A stretch of 64,000 bases of DNA from Chryseobacterium sp. SNU WT5. GTDB lineage: Bacteria > Bacteroidota > Bacteroidia > Flavobacteriales > Weeksellaceae. Location: assembly GCF_007362475.1 (NCBI RefSeq), contig NZ_CP041687.1, positions 496,001-560,000 on the forward strand, given 5' to 3'. Each line of letters begins with the position of its first letter. The stretch's first letter is position 1. Position numbers and translations under genes: made by a program. The notes beneath the pieces were generated by a model that saw nothing but the letters and a program-made list of their open reading frames with translations, was not told where the DNA came from and searched no databases. Positions 45,395 through 55,012 of this stretch are shown piece by piece.

Positions 45395-45628
45395 CTACTT
45401 TAACAATCTCTTCGTAAACAAGGTCAGATTTTGCTTTTTGATATATATTCGTTATTGTTTTACTATTAAAAAGATCTTATTTACGTACCAACTTTATTTG
45501 TTTATTATTTCTTTTGAGCGTCACTCTCTAAACAGATTTTTTCTGTCAAACAAACACTCAAGCTTTCGTCGTAATTGAGGTAGCAATTTTAACAAAATTC
45601 TCAGTAAAAATCTAGAAGAATTAAAACA

Positions 45629-46789
45629 TTACCCCCGAAACAAAAAGAAATCATCCTTCATATCTTCAATTTGTGCATCTTCATTGGTGATGATGTAATC
45701 GATGGCTTTGATAGTGAATTCATTTCCTTTTTCCGTCAGAGAAACAACGTCGTTATCAATGATGAACAAGTTGTTTTTTAATCCCAAATTGAGGACCGTT
45801 TTGCTGCGGACTTTTTGCCAGTTGATATGTTCATTAAGGTGATTGACATGACGTTCTTCTACTTCTTGATGATTTTTAAGATGCAGAATAAAAGTGATTA
45901 AAGAAACTTCAATACGCTGTTGTTTTTCACGATATAACACCGCAATTAAACCTTTGCTTGGTGCAAATAAGTACACGATAAAAAAGACCACACCCAACAT
46001 CGTGGCAATACTTCCCGCGATGGACGCATCCAGATAATTAGCAGCCCAATAACCTGCAATCGCACTGAAGACTCCAAAGAAACAAGCCAACACAATCATT
46101 TTGGTTAAGTTGGTCGTCAGCAAATAAGCCGAAGCTGCTGGCGCAATCATTAAGGCCACGACCAAAATTGCTCCAACGGCATCAAAAGCACCAACAGTCG
46201 TTACCGAAGCCACACTCATTAAACCGTAATGAATGATGGCTGGCGAAAAGCCTAAAGAAGTAGCTAGTCCTGCATCAAAAGTACTCATCTTCAATTCTTT
46301 ATAAAAGGCAAATAAAAGCGTGAGTGTCAGCACCAAAATAACTCCGATCACCCACAATGATTTCGGACCTAGATCCAATCCATCGTAATAAATACGATCG
46401 AACGGCGTAAAAGCCAATTCCCCTAAAAGCACGGCATCAATATCGAGATGCACATCATTGGCATATTTTGCAATCATGATAACACCGATACTGAACAGCG
46501 CCGGAAAAACCAAACCGATAGCGGTATCTTCTTTGACCAGTTTTGTCTGTTGAATTTTTTCGACCAAAACAACGGTCAATACTCCAGTCAAAGCGGCTAG
46601 TAGAATAAGTAATGGCGAATTCAAATCCTGAGTGATAAAAAACCCAACTACAATTCCAGGTAAAATGGAATGACTGATGGCATCGCTTATCATGGCCATT
46701 TTCCGCAGCACCAAAAACGTTCCCGGGATGGCGCAGGCAATCGCAACTAAACTGGCGATCAACTGTATTTCTAATTGGGCACTACTCAT
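45629..46789 (-). CDS. Metal ABC transporter permease with C-terminal winged-helix-like domain
   Basis: A 386-residue protein. The first 280 residues are an ABC-3 type permease of 8-9 segments (LRKMAMISDAISHSILPG, then VASVTTVGAFDAVGAILVVALMIAPAA). The last 100 residues (ITFILHLKNHQEVEERHVNHL ... LGLKNNLFIIDNDVVSLTEKGNEFTIK) look like a DtxR-type winged helix with an LTEKG wing. Its start overlaps the preceding permease gene by 8 bp. It is last in the operon. Confidence 0.85.
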   Translation of the reverse strand: MSSAQLEIQLIASLVAIACAIPGTFLVLRKMAMISDAISHSILPGIVVGFFITQDLNSPLLILLAALTGVLTVVLVEKIQQTKLVKEDTAIGLVFPALFSIGVIMIAKYANDVHLDIDAVLLGELAFTPFDRIYYDGLDLGPKSLWVIGVILVLTLTLLFAFYKELKMSTFDAGLATSLGFSPAIIHYGLMSVASVTTVGAFDAVGAILVVALMIAPAASAYLLTTNLTKMIVLACFFGVFSAIAGYWAANYLDASIAGSIATMLGVVFFIVYLFAPSKGLIAVLYREKQQRIEVSLITFILHLKNHQEVEERHVNHLNEHINWQKVRSKTVLNLGLKNNLFIIDNDVVSLTEKGNEFTIKAIDYIITNEDAQIEDMKDDFFLFRG

Positions 46790-47906
46790 CCTTCAGGTTT
46801 TGGTTATACATATTAGTCGCAGCTTCTACGCCTTCCGGAGTCAGACTCCACATTTCTCCCTGTAAGATCACATAATTTTTGCTCACTAACTTTTGCAGAC
46901 CTTTTCGGCTATATCCCTGGAAATTATTCAAAATTTTAATAGCGTGCGGATGCGAAACATCTTCATGATCTTCCACAATATGATACATAAAGGTTAAGGT
47001 TTTTTGTAATTCTAAATCGTTTCGGTTCTGAATCAATCTTATTTGTCTGAATAAAAGTCCTCGCTTGGGAGAAAATATAAAAGAAAAGAGTACAAAAACG
47101 GAAGCGACTAACACAATCACAGGTCCCGTTGATAAATTATTTTGGGTTGAGCTGATTGCGGTTCCGAAAACTCCTGCGGCAGCCCCTATAATTGCGGCCA
47201 GAAAAACCATTATCCCTAAACTATTCGTCCATTGTCTGGCGGCAGCGGCAGGTGCTAAAAGCATGGCGCTCATTAAAACTACCCCAACGGTTTGCAAACC
47301 TAAGACTATCGCCAACACAATAAAAGTCGTAATTAAAATGTCGATAAACTTGACATTAAAACCTAAAGTATGCGCATAATCTTTATCAAAAAGTAAAATT
47401 TTAAATTCTTTCCAGAACAGCAACAGAACGATCAAACATAAACCAGTGATAATACTCATTAACCAAACATCGCTTTCTACCAAAGTGGCAGCTTGACCGA
47501 ACAGATATTTGTCTAACCCAGCTTGATTGGCATTGGGTTGTTTCTGAATAAAAGTCAACAATAAAATTCCGAATCCAAAGAAGACGGAAAGGATTAATCC
47601 TAAAGCAGTATCTGATTTTAAATGGGTCTTTGTCGTAATTCCCCGAATCCAAAAAGTCCCGACAAGTCCACTGATCAAGGCTCCAATTAAAAGAACATTC
47701 GTGTCTTTGGAACCCGTAATTAAAAAAGCCAAGGCAATTCCAGGTAAGGCAGCGTGAGAAATAGCATCGCCTAATAAACTCTGTTTCCGCAAGACCGCAA
47801 AACTTCCCAACATTCCAGTGACTCCACCCAAAATGGCAGTTCCCAATGTGATAGTACGTAAGGTGTAATCACTAAAAACGAGTTTTATGTATTCTAGTAT
47901 ATCCAT
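46782..47906 (-). CDS. Metal ABC transporter permease with C-terminal winged-helix-like domain
   Basis: A 374-residue ABC-3 permease (LRKQSLLGDAISHAALPGIA, LQTVGVVLMSAMLLAPAAAA). The last 80 residues (TLTFMYHIVEDHEDVSHPHA ... YSRKGLQKLVSKNYVILQGEMWSLTPEG) again resemble a DtxR/MntR winged helix. It probably pairs with the next permease as a heterodimer. One base separates it from the ATPase gene. Confidence 0.85.
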   Translation of the reverse strand: MDILEYIKLVFSDYTLRTITLGTAILGGVTGMLGSFAVLRKQSLLGDAISHAALPGIALAFLITGSKDTNVLLIGALISGLVGTFWIRGITTKTHLKSDTALGLILSVFFGFGILLLTFIQKQPNANQAGLDKYLFGQAATLVESDVWLMSIITGLCLIVLLLFWKEFKILLFDKDYAHTLGFNVKFIDILITTFIVLAIVLGLQTVGVVLMSAMLLAPAAAARQWTNSLGIMVFLAAIIGAAAGVFGTAISSTQNNLSTGPVIVLVASVFVLFSFIFSPKRGLLFRQIRLIQNRNDLELQKTLTFMYHIVEDHEDVSHPHAIKILNNFQGYSRKGLQKLVSKNYVILQGEMWSLTPEGVEAATNMYNQNLKDE

Positions 47907-47907
47907 C

Positions 47908-48642
47908 TTATTTCTGAATACTCACTTTGTAGTTGATGCCGTAAGTCTTGGTTAAATTATCATCGTTGAAAATATCTTTGACCGGACCAGTCGCAATTTT
48001 CTTCACATTTAAAAAAGTCACCCAATCAAAATATTCTGGGACTGTTTGCAGATCATGATGAACGACCACTACTGTTTTATTGGCTTTTCGAAGTTCTTTT
48101 AAAATATTGATAATCGCTACTTCAGTAGTTGCATCAACCCCTTGAAAAGGTTCATCCATAAAATAAATTTCTGCATCCTGAACCAAAGCGCGTGCTAAGA
48201 AAATTCTTTGTTGTTGACCACCAGAAAGCTGGCTGATTTGCCGACTTTTAAAAGAAAGCATTCCGACTTTCTCGAGTGCTTCCAAAGCTTTTTTCTTCTC
48301 AGATGCTCCCGGACGTTTAATCCAACCCAAACTTCCATAAGTTCCCATCATGACCACGTCTAGTGCTGTGGTTGGAAAATCCCAGTCGACACTCCCTTTT
48401 TGGGGAACATAAGCGACTTTTTTGCGCTGAGAATCATACGGTTTATCAAAAATAGTAACGCTGCCTGCGATAGGTTTTAGAATTCCTAGAATGGCTTTGA
48501 TTAAGGTTGATTTCCCGGCACCATTTGGCCCCACGATCGCCATCAAAACTCCTTCCGGAATTTGTAAATCAATATCCCAAAGTACAGGTTTGTAGTTGTA
48601 AGCTACCGTGAGATCATCTACTTTAACTGCTATTTTTTCCAT
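47908..48642 (-). CDS. Metal ABC transporter ATP-binding protein
   Basis: A 244-residue ABC ATPase: Walker [16 protein letters not shown], signature [15 protein letters not shown], Walker [13 protein letters not shown], and the switch histidine in VVVHHDL. It energises the uptake of a divalent metal. Its start overlaps the stop of the binding-protein gene by one base (TAATG). Confidence 0.93.
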   Translation of the reverse strand: MEKIAVKVDDLTVAYNYKPVLWDIDLQIPEGVLMAIVGPNGAGKSTLIKAILGILKPIAGSVTIFDKPYDSQRKKVAYVPQKGSVDWDFPTTALDVVMMGTYGSLGWIKRPGASEKKKALEALEKVGMLSFKSRQISQLSGGQQQRIFLARALVQDAEIYFMDEPFQGVDATTEVAIINILKELRKANKTVVVVHHDLQTVPEYFDWVTFLNVKKIATGPVKDIFNDDNLTKTYGINYKVSIQK

Positions 48643-49553
48643 TATTTAAGCGAATTAACGATAGTGTGAACATTAAATTTAAACATGCCGATATAAGTTC
48701 CTTCTGGCGTACCTGGATTTCCCAAAGCATCAGAAAACAAAGTTCCACCAATCACTACATTATGGTTTTTGGAATTGACTGCGGCTTGCAGAGCTTCTAC
48801 TGTGCGTTTCGGAACCGAGCTTTCTATAAAGACTGCTTTTACTTTATGATCGATAATGTAAGCAGCTGTTTTCTGAACATCCTGCACCCCAGCTTCGGTC
48901 GCTGTAGACAAACCTTGTAAACCAACGACATCAAATTGATACGCTCGTCCAAAATATGAAAAAGCATCGTGAGCAGTTACCAAACGTCGCTTCTCAACAG
49001 GAAGAGTTGCGATCTCAGCTTCAATTTCCTCTTTTAACGCTTTTAATTTTAGCAAATAGGCTTTCGCATTAGCTTGAAAAACCGCTTTATGTTCTGGTCG
49101 CGCTTTTGAAAGCTGATCTGCGACAAACACAGTAATTTTTCCCCAGTTGGTCACATCAAACCAAATATGTGGATCGTAGTTCGACGCAAAAAGAGTGGAA
49201 CCAATCAGATCTTTTTTATCCAAAGCATCTGAAACAGCCACTGTTTTAATATTTTGTTTTTGCATTTTCTCAAAAACCTCCACTAATTTGCCTTCCAGAT
49301 GCAAACCACCATACAGAATCATATCGGCATTAGAAAGTTTTGAAACGTCGCCTTCACTGGCTTTGTAAAGATGCGGATCAACTCCGGCACCCATCAAACC
49401 CTGCACCACCACTTTGTCACCGCCAATATTTTCTACGAGATCAGTAATCATGGAAGTTGTAGTTACAATGTGGAATTTGTCGTCTTGGGGTTTGGTGTCC
49501 TTACAACCAATTAGAAAAACGCTTAAAAAAGCGATAAGTATATATTGTTTCAT
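48642..49553 (-). CDS. Metal ABC transporter substrate-binding lipoprotein (TroA/ZnuA family)
   Basis: A 303-residue lipoprotein; the start is placed at [17 protein letters not shown], 22 codons inside the longest frame. Metal ligands visible are the His of VDPHLYK, His of DPHIWFD, His of [10 protein letters not shown] and Asp of LFSDALG: a His3-Asp set as in TroA (Zn/Mn), not the His2-Glu-Asp of PsaA. It captures the metal and delivers it to the permease pair. No metal-dependent operator is obvious upstream. Confidence 0.9.
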   Translation of the reverse strand: MKQYILIAFLSVFLIGCKDTKPQDDKFHIVTTTSMITDLVENIGGDKVVVQGLMGAGVDPHLYKASEGDVSKLSNADMILYGGLHLEGKLVEVFEKMQKQNIKTVAVSDALDKKDLIGSTLFASNYDPHIWFDVTNWGKITVFVADQLSKARPEHKAVFQANAKAYLLKLKALKEEIEAEIATLPVEKRRLVTAHDAFSYFGRAYQFDVVGLQGLSTATEAGVQDVQKTAAYIIDHKVKAVFIESSVPKRTVEALQAAVNSKNHNVVIGGTLFSDALGNPGTPEGTYIGMFKFNVHTIVNSLK

Positions 49554-49724
49554 TAATCTAACATTTGTGGCGAAGTTATAAAAAAAAGATGGTTTACGAC
49601 CAATAAAATAATGAAACACAACAAATTAAAGGTGAATAATTAAAAAAATATACTGTTTAAAATTCTGAAATTACATTGGTGAAGCCAGCGATTCAGTTCA
49701 ATTTCGCGCTCCATGTTATAATCC

Positions 49725-49732
49725 TATCTTTG
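49725..49732 (+). promoter_or_regulatory. -7 box TATCTTTG of the YeeE-like pair
   Basis: It ends 16 bp before the ATG at 49748 and excludes the earlier start at 49676. Confidence 0.6.
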
Positions 49733-49747
49733 CCGAAAATTAAAAAT

Positions 49748-50311
49748 ATGGAGTGGATTTATGAGCCGTGGCCGTGGTATGTGGCAGGACCGATGATTGC
49801 CTTAACGATGTTCCTGTTGCTTTACATGGGAAAACATTTTGGAATGTCGTCGAATTTAAGAACGATGTGCGCAGTTGGTGGAGCTGGAAAAATCTCAACG
49901 TTCTTTCAATTTGACTGGAAAAAAGAGCGTTGGAATTTGATGGTTATTGTAGGTGCGATCATTGGCGGATTTTTAGTTTCTACTTTCATGTCGAATAACG
50001 TGGTAGAAATCAATCCAGAAATTGCCACTCAACTTTCAGAAAAATACGGAATCGAGAGCGCAAACAGTGCTTATTTACCCACGGAAATATTTAATACCGA
50101 AAACCTTTCTAATCCTTTTATCCTTGGAATTTTACTTTTGGGTGGATTCTTAGTTGGTTTCGGTGCCCGATATGCTGGTGGTTGCACTTCAGGTCACGCT
50201 ATTTCTGGGTTGAGTAATCTACAAGTTCCTTCATTGATTGCTGTTGTGGGCTTTTTTGTTGGAGGCTTGGTGATGATTCATTTATTATATCCTTTTATTT
50301 TCGGACAATGA
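49748..50311 (+). CDS. YeeE/YedE-family sulfur transport protein, first half
   Basis: A 187-residue membrane protein with about five segments. The conserved GFGARYAGGCTSGHAISG carries the cysteine used in thiosulfate relay. MEWIYEPWPWYVAGP at 49748 is the start, supported by the -7 box. It is followed by a four-base overlap (ATGA) with the second half, so the two form one two-subunit transporter. Confidence 0.87.
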   Translation: MEWIYEPWPWYVAGPMIALTMFLLLYMGKHFGMSSNLRTMCAVGGAGKISTFFQFDWKKERWNLMVIVGAIIGGFLVSTFMSNNVVEINPEIATQLSEKYGIESANSAYLPTEIFNTENLSNPFILGILLLGGFLVGFGARYAGGCTSGHAISGLSNLQVPSLIAVVGFFVGGLVMIHLLYPFIFGQ

Positions 50312-50721
50312 GATATTTAAAATTTTTAGCAGTAGGTATATTTTTCGGAATTGTGATGTACAAATCAGAAGCAGCCTCTTGGTTTAGAATCTACGAGATG
50401 TTTCATTTTGCTTCTTTTCACATGTATGGAATCATCGGCTCTGCAGTAATTATTGGAATCATCGGTGTTCAAATTATTAAAAGAAAAGATTTGAAAACAG
50501 TCGAAAATAAAGAAATGCATTTAAGTCCAAAAAATCCAGGAATCTACAGGTATTTAATCGGCGGTATTATTTTCGGCTTAGGTTGGGCCTTGACAGGAGC
50601 ATGTCCGGGACCGATGTTTGTTTTGGCAGGTGCAGGATTCTACTCTATTTTAGTCGTGATCGTGGGATCCATTTTGGGAACTTTTGTTTACGGACTTTTA
50701 CATAAAAAACTACCGCATTAA
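50308..50721 (+). CDS. YeeE/YedE-family (DUF6691) protein, second half
   Basis: A 137-residue membrane protein with four segments and the cysteine motif GWALTGACPGPMFVLAG. Together with the preceding gene it supplies the two halves that are fused in single-chain YeeE. It probably imports thiosulfate or a related sulfur species. Confidence 0.87.
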   Translation: MRYLKFLAVGIFFGIVMYKSEAASWFRIYEMFHFASFHMYGIIGSAVIIGIIGVQIIKRKDLKTVENKEMHLSPKNPGIYRYLIGGIIFGLGWALTGACPGPMFVLAGAGFYSILVVIVGSILGTFVYGLLHKKLPH

Positions 50722-50832
50722 AAAATTCAGTTATAAATAAATTCTGTACAGAACTTGACTGCAAAAAAGGAGCATCACCTTGTTAAAGACTTCGACTCTA
50801 TAAATTTAACAAAGAAAAATTTCTCAATAAAA

Positions 50833-50856
50833 AAACGGCACCGAAAGGTGCCGTTT
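50833..50856. terminator. Bidirectional terminator
   Basis: The perfect 10-bp stem AAACGGCACC / GGTGCCGTTT has a GAAA loop and lies between the convergent YeeE-like and M16 genes. Confidence 0.9.
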
Positions 50857-50877
50857 GTCAATTAATGCGTCTTAAGA

Positions 50878-52926
50878 TTATTTAAAATCTTCAGCTGTAG
50901 CTTTGTTGAGCTCATACGATTGCACATCCAACTGCATATCCTGCCCCATTTGATTTACTTTGATCGTAAAGGGTAATTTTACTCCTTCCACCTCTTTGTA
51001 ATTAGAATAAAAAGTAGGAATTTCAACTTCCTGACCTTGCATTTTTTGCTTTTTAACTTCACCAACTTTTAAACCCGTTTTCACGTCATAATAGTAAGTT
51101 GCATCTGCAGATTTAACCGCGTAAGCATCAGCGCCCTCAATTTTTTCGATGCCACCAAGAGTCAAATCTTTAGAAGTTGCAAAAGTCATTTCCGGGAAAA
51201 GGTCTTTTTCTTTGGCATAAGCTGCTTGCATTTCTGCTGGCATATCCATTTTATTACCTTGCTGTTCCATGTATCCTTTGGTACCATCGTAAGTCATTTT
51301 CTGTACGGTATTCCCCATCATGGTCACTACCAGATTCATTTTCCCTCCAGTTGCCTGCGTATTTTTAATACCTAATTCCATTCCTTGCATTTTGGTAGTA
51401 GAAACGGAAGTGATAGAAGTGATTTTCGATACTTTATCTTTTCCTCCAATCGCTGCGATATATTTGTCTGCTACACCCGCCAACGTTACACTGGCATCTA
51501 CTTTTTTAACTGCTGGTTTTGCAACCGGATTTCCATAAGCATCAAAATATTTTACTGGATAACCCAATGTATCTAATTGATCTGCAAACTGACTCGTTTT
51601 ACCTGCTACAAATATTCTCATATTATTAGGCTTGATAAAATAGTCAGAAGCTTTCTGAACTTGATCAATCGTTAAAGCATCTACAGATTTCAAATAATTA
51701 GTATAAAAATCTTTCGGTAAATCCTGCGTAATTAAATTCAATGCGAATCTAGCTACAGTTTCCGGTCTCTCCAAGGATAAGATAAAACTCCCTTTCAGCT
51801 TCTCTTTTGCATTATGCAATTCATCAGCTTTAATGGTTTTAATTCCCTTTATTTCGGTCATGAATTCTTTGATCGCTTTGTCGGTTACTTCACCTCGCAC
51901 ACTTGCGTTACCACCAAAATTAGAATCATATTTAGAGGTGCTCAAAGAGGTATAAGCTCCATAAGTATAGCCATTTTTCTCCCGAAGATTCATGTTCACA
52001 CGAGTTTCTAAACTTCCACCTCCTAAAATATAATTAGCGGTAGTTGCCGCAAAATAATTAGGATCTTTCATTTTTAAAGGATGGAGATCTCCTAATAAAA
52101 TAACGGACTGTGCAGCCGTCGGAACATCCACTACATCAATTTCTGTCGTAGCAACATTCGTAAATTTAGGTAAAGGTTGAAATTTATAGTCTGATTTCTT
52201 CCAGCCGTCGAAGGCTTTTTCAATCATCTTTTTTACATCATTGAACTTCACATCCCCAATCACGACTAAGTAACCATTGTTAGGTGCGTAAGATTTCTTG
52301 TAAGAATCCTGCACATCAGCTAAGGTAATAGCATTTAAAGTTTGTTCTGTTTCGAACTCACCCATCGCTGTATTTTTACCGTAGGTTAATGCGGTAAATA
52401 CACGATTTCCTATTACCTGTGCGTTTAATTCGTTCGATTTTAAACCTGTAATGCTTCTTTCTTTTGCCTTAGCAAGCTCATCAGCAGAAAATTTTGCATC
52501 GGTAATACCTGCAGCAAAAAGATTTAAGATCTCTGGATAATATTTTGAAAGGGTATTTGCATAAGCTCCGTTTGCTCCATAATTAATGGAAGCTCCTAGA
52601 AAATCTACTTTTTTATTAAAGTCATCTTTAGAAATTTTAGAAGTTCCGCTCCCCAAAAGGTTAGCCATAATCCCACTAACACCTGCCTTGTTTCCTTCTA
52701 TCATCGGTGGATGATCAAAGGTTAAAGTGGTATTTACTCTTGGTAATTTATGATCTTCTACAACCAATACCGTCAAACCGTTTTTTAGTTTAAAAGTTTG
52801 TGGCGTTGTGATGTTTACCGTAGGTGTTGGTCCAGGAGTTGGCATTTTATTAAGATCAATAACCTGTGCACTCATAAAGCCAGAAACAAAAAATACGGCT
52901 GCGATACTATATAATGATTTTTTCAT
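50878..52926 (-). CDS. M16-family peptidase homologue lacking the zinc motif, with C-terminal extension
   Basis: A 682-residue exported protein (signal peptide ending MSAQ). It has two M16 domains; the first lacks HxxEH (HPPMIEGNKAGVSGIMANLL at that place) and the second keeps the R/Y-type motif NLREKNGYTYGAY. From about residue 480 on, an extra beta-rich domain follows (TLAGVADKYIAAIGGKDKV ... VEGVKLPFTIKVNQ), resembling periplasmic lipid/polymer-carrier-like domains. It is the non-catalytic partner of the active M16 gene 6 bp upstream. Confidence 0.85.
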   Translation of the reverse strand: MKKSLYSIAAVFFVSGFMSAQVIDLNKMPTPGPTPTVNITTPQTFKLKNGLTVLVVEDHKLPRVNTTLTFDHPPMIEGNKAGVSGIMANLLGSGTSKISKDDFNKKVDFLGASINYGANGAYANTLSKYYPEILNLFAAGITDAKFSADELAKAKERSITGLKSNELNAQVIGNRVFTALTYGKNTAMGEFETEQTLNAITLADVQDSYKKSYAPNNGYLVVIGDVKFNDVKKMIEKAFDGWKKSDYKFQPLPKFTNVATTEIDVVDVPTAAQSVILLGDLHPLKMKDPNYFAATTANYILGGGSLETRVNMNLREKNGYTYGAYTSLSTSKYDSNFGGNASVRGEVTDKAIKEFMTEIKGIKTIKADELHNAKEKLKGSFILSLERPETVARFALNLITQDLPKDFYTNYLKSVDALTIDQVQKASDYFIKPNNMRIFVAGKTSQFADQLDTLGYPVKYFDAYGNPVAKPAVKKVDASVTLAGVADKYIAAIGGKDKVSKITSITSVSTTKMQGMELGIKNTQATGGKMNLVVTMMGNTVQKMTYDGTKGYMEQQGNKMDMPAEMQAAYAKEKDLFPEMTFATSKDLTLGGIEKIEGADAYAVKSADATYYYDVKTGLKVGEVKKQKMQGQEVEIPTFYSNYKEVEGVKLPFTIKVNQMGQDMQLDVQSYELNKATAEDFK

Positions 52927-52932
52927 TTTCGA

Positions 52933-54246
52933 TTATTTTTTTTCTGGTAAATAATTAATAATAACTCTCTGATTGCTGTTCAAATATTTTTTAGCAGCTT
53001 CACGAATATCTTCACGTGTAATTTTTCGGTAGATTTCAATTTCTTTATTAATTAAATTGGTGTCGCCCTGTAAAACGTGATTCGTAGCCAAAGAACTTGC
53101 AATTCCCTGAATACTGGAATTAGCGTTTACAAACTGATTTTCAAACTGATTTTGAAGCTTTTGATAATCTTCTTCACTGATCAAATTCGTTTGAAGTTTT
53201 TTCACCTCTGCATCAATGTCTGCTCTCAATGTAGCTTCTGTAGTTGCTCCCATTGGAATTGCAAAAAAAGCAAAAACACTGTAATCTTCCTGACCTAAAT
53301 TAATAGCCTGAACTTCCAGTGCTTTTTTCTCCTGATCAACCAATTTTTTGTACAATACAGAAGATTTACCTGTACTTAGATAAGATGAAACCATATCCAA
53401 TACTTTCGAATCTCTCGTTTTATTACCTGGAGTTCTGTAAGTATAAAGGTAGGCCGGTAGTTGAATATTAGGATCGGTATAGGTCATTACTGACTCTTTA
53501 GTAATAGGATCCTCCTGAGGGAAATTTCTTACAATTGGAGCTCCTTTAGGAATGGTAGAGAAATAAGTATTGATTAATTTCTTCGTCTCTACTGGATCAA
53601 TATCTCCCGCTACTACTAAGGTCGCGTTATTAGGAACATAATATTTTTTGAAGAAAGTTAAAAATTCTTCTAATTTCGCGGAATCCAAATCTTCCATTTC
53701 ACCGATCGTAGTACTTTTGTACGGGTGTTTTTTAAACAAACCAGTCTTAATAGCTTTTAAAATATTACCATAAGGTTGATTGTCTACACGCAGTCTTTTT
53801 TCCTCTTTTACCACTTCATTTTGAGTATCTACTCCGATCTGATTGATTACAGGATGTCTCAAACGCTCCGATTCCATCCATAAACCTAACTGTAAATTGT
53901 TAGAAGGAAATGTTTCGTAATAATACGTACGGTCATCAGAGGTATTCGCATTATTAGAACCTCCGTTGGCCCCCACAATCTTCATCCATTCACCACGTTT
54001 GATGTTTGGCGTTCCTTCAAAGAGTAAATGTTCGAAAAAGTGAGCAAAACCAGTACGGTTTGCGATTTCATCTTTTGCACCTACATGATACATCACTGCG
54101 GTAGTGACCACTGGTGCTTTATTGTCCTGATGAAGAATAACATGCATGCCATTCGGCAAATCATATTCTTCAAATTTAATTTCCTGAGCCTGTGACAAAA
54201 CTCCCAAAAGAAGAAGGCCAAAAGCTGAAAAAGATTTTTTTATCAT
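52933..54246 (-). CDS. M16-family zinc metallopeptidase (catalytic partner)
   Basis: A 437-residue exported protein (signal peptide ending LSQAQ). The inverted zinc motif HFFEHLLFEGT is at about residue 67, with the distal Glu in EVVKEEKRLRVD. With the following inactive M16 homologue it should form a heterodimeric clamshell peptidase in the periplasm, as in other bacterial M16B pairs. Confidence 0.92.
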   Translation of the reverse strand: MIKKSFSAFGLLLLGVLSQAQEIKFEEYDLPNGMHVILHQDNKAPVVTTAVMYHVGAKDEIANRTGFAHFFEHLLFEGTPNIKRGEWMKIVGANGGSNNANTSDDRTYYYETFPSNNLQLGLWMESERLRHPVINQIGVDTQNEVVKEEKRLRVDNQPYGNILKAIKTGLFKKHPYKSTTIGEMEDLDSAKLEEFLTFFKKYYVPNNATLVVAGDIDPVETKKLINTYFSTIPKGAPIVRNFPQEDPITKESVMTYTDPNIQLPAYLYTYRTPGNKTRDSKVLDMVSSYLSTGKSSVLYKKLVDQEKKALEVQAINLGQEDYSVFAFFAIPMGATTEATLRADIDAEVKKLQTNLISEEDYQKLQNQFENQFVNANSSIQGIASSLATNHVLQGDTNLINKEIEIYRKITREDIREAAKKYLNSNQRVIINYLPEKK

Positions 54247-55012
54247 AATTTTATATTATTTCTATTTACTATAAGTAGCAGATTTGCATAAAAAGTTACA
54301 TTATCATACCGAATTTTATCCTACAAACTGAATTGGTAATGATTTCTATAATCAACCTGTAAATTTTGCTATCTACATTATCAATTAAGATCGAGACTAA
54401 TTTGCTCATTTTCAATACCAAAGTGGCTTCGTTTATATTTTGATACAACAACACCCTCGCTGAGGAATTTGTTTTGTTTCTCTCTTATTTTCTCCAGAAG
54501 ACAACACCATCTAAAAAAAATAATACGGTTTCCAATTTCCTGTTAGTCTGGAATCTTCACCCTATTTTCTTGCAAAATTGAAAGCGTTTACGATAATCAA
54601 AGACAGCATCAATCAAAAACCCTCTTAAATTGCTTTTTGTTTGGGACCCTAATTCGTCCTACCTTCGCCCTTTTTTTTATATTGTTTCAGTTCAACAACC
54701 GCAAAATAAAAGAGAGTTCCGTTCAGGCTCCCCCAAGTCTTCGTACATAACAAGATTTGAATGTAGTTTTCAATTAATATTATAAATAATAATGGTCTTT
54801 GTGTATATTTGAAAATTAGCAAGCTTAACAAAAATACAGGAGTAGAATAACATTTCATGAAAATAATTCCACCTTATAAATTACCAGCGAAATTCTGAAC
54901 CAATAAATGAGGCTAAAGAAGAAAGATTATAGTTTCACCTTACGTTAATTTTAACAATTGGGATAGAATAAAAAAGGAGATTTAAATATATAATTTTATA
55001 TAAGATTAGATA
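54247..55012. other. Long gene-free region
   Basis: 766 bp. Frames here are short and without recognisable content. A TATATTTG box at 54804-54811 is a possible plus-strand promoter, but it is 200 bp from the next gene. A decayed gene is possible. Confidence 0.45.

Noticed and set aside
54649..54858. 69-codon minus-strand frame in the 766-bp gap
   Set aside because: Low-complexity hydrophobic translation of AT-rich DNA without promoter, terminator or family likeness.
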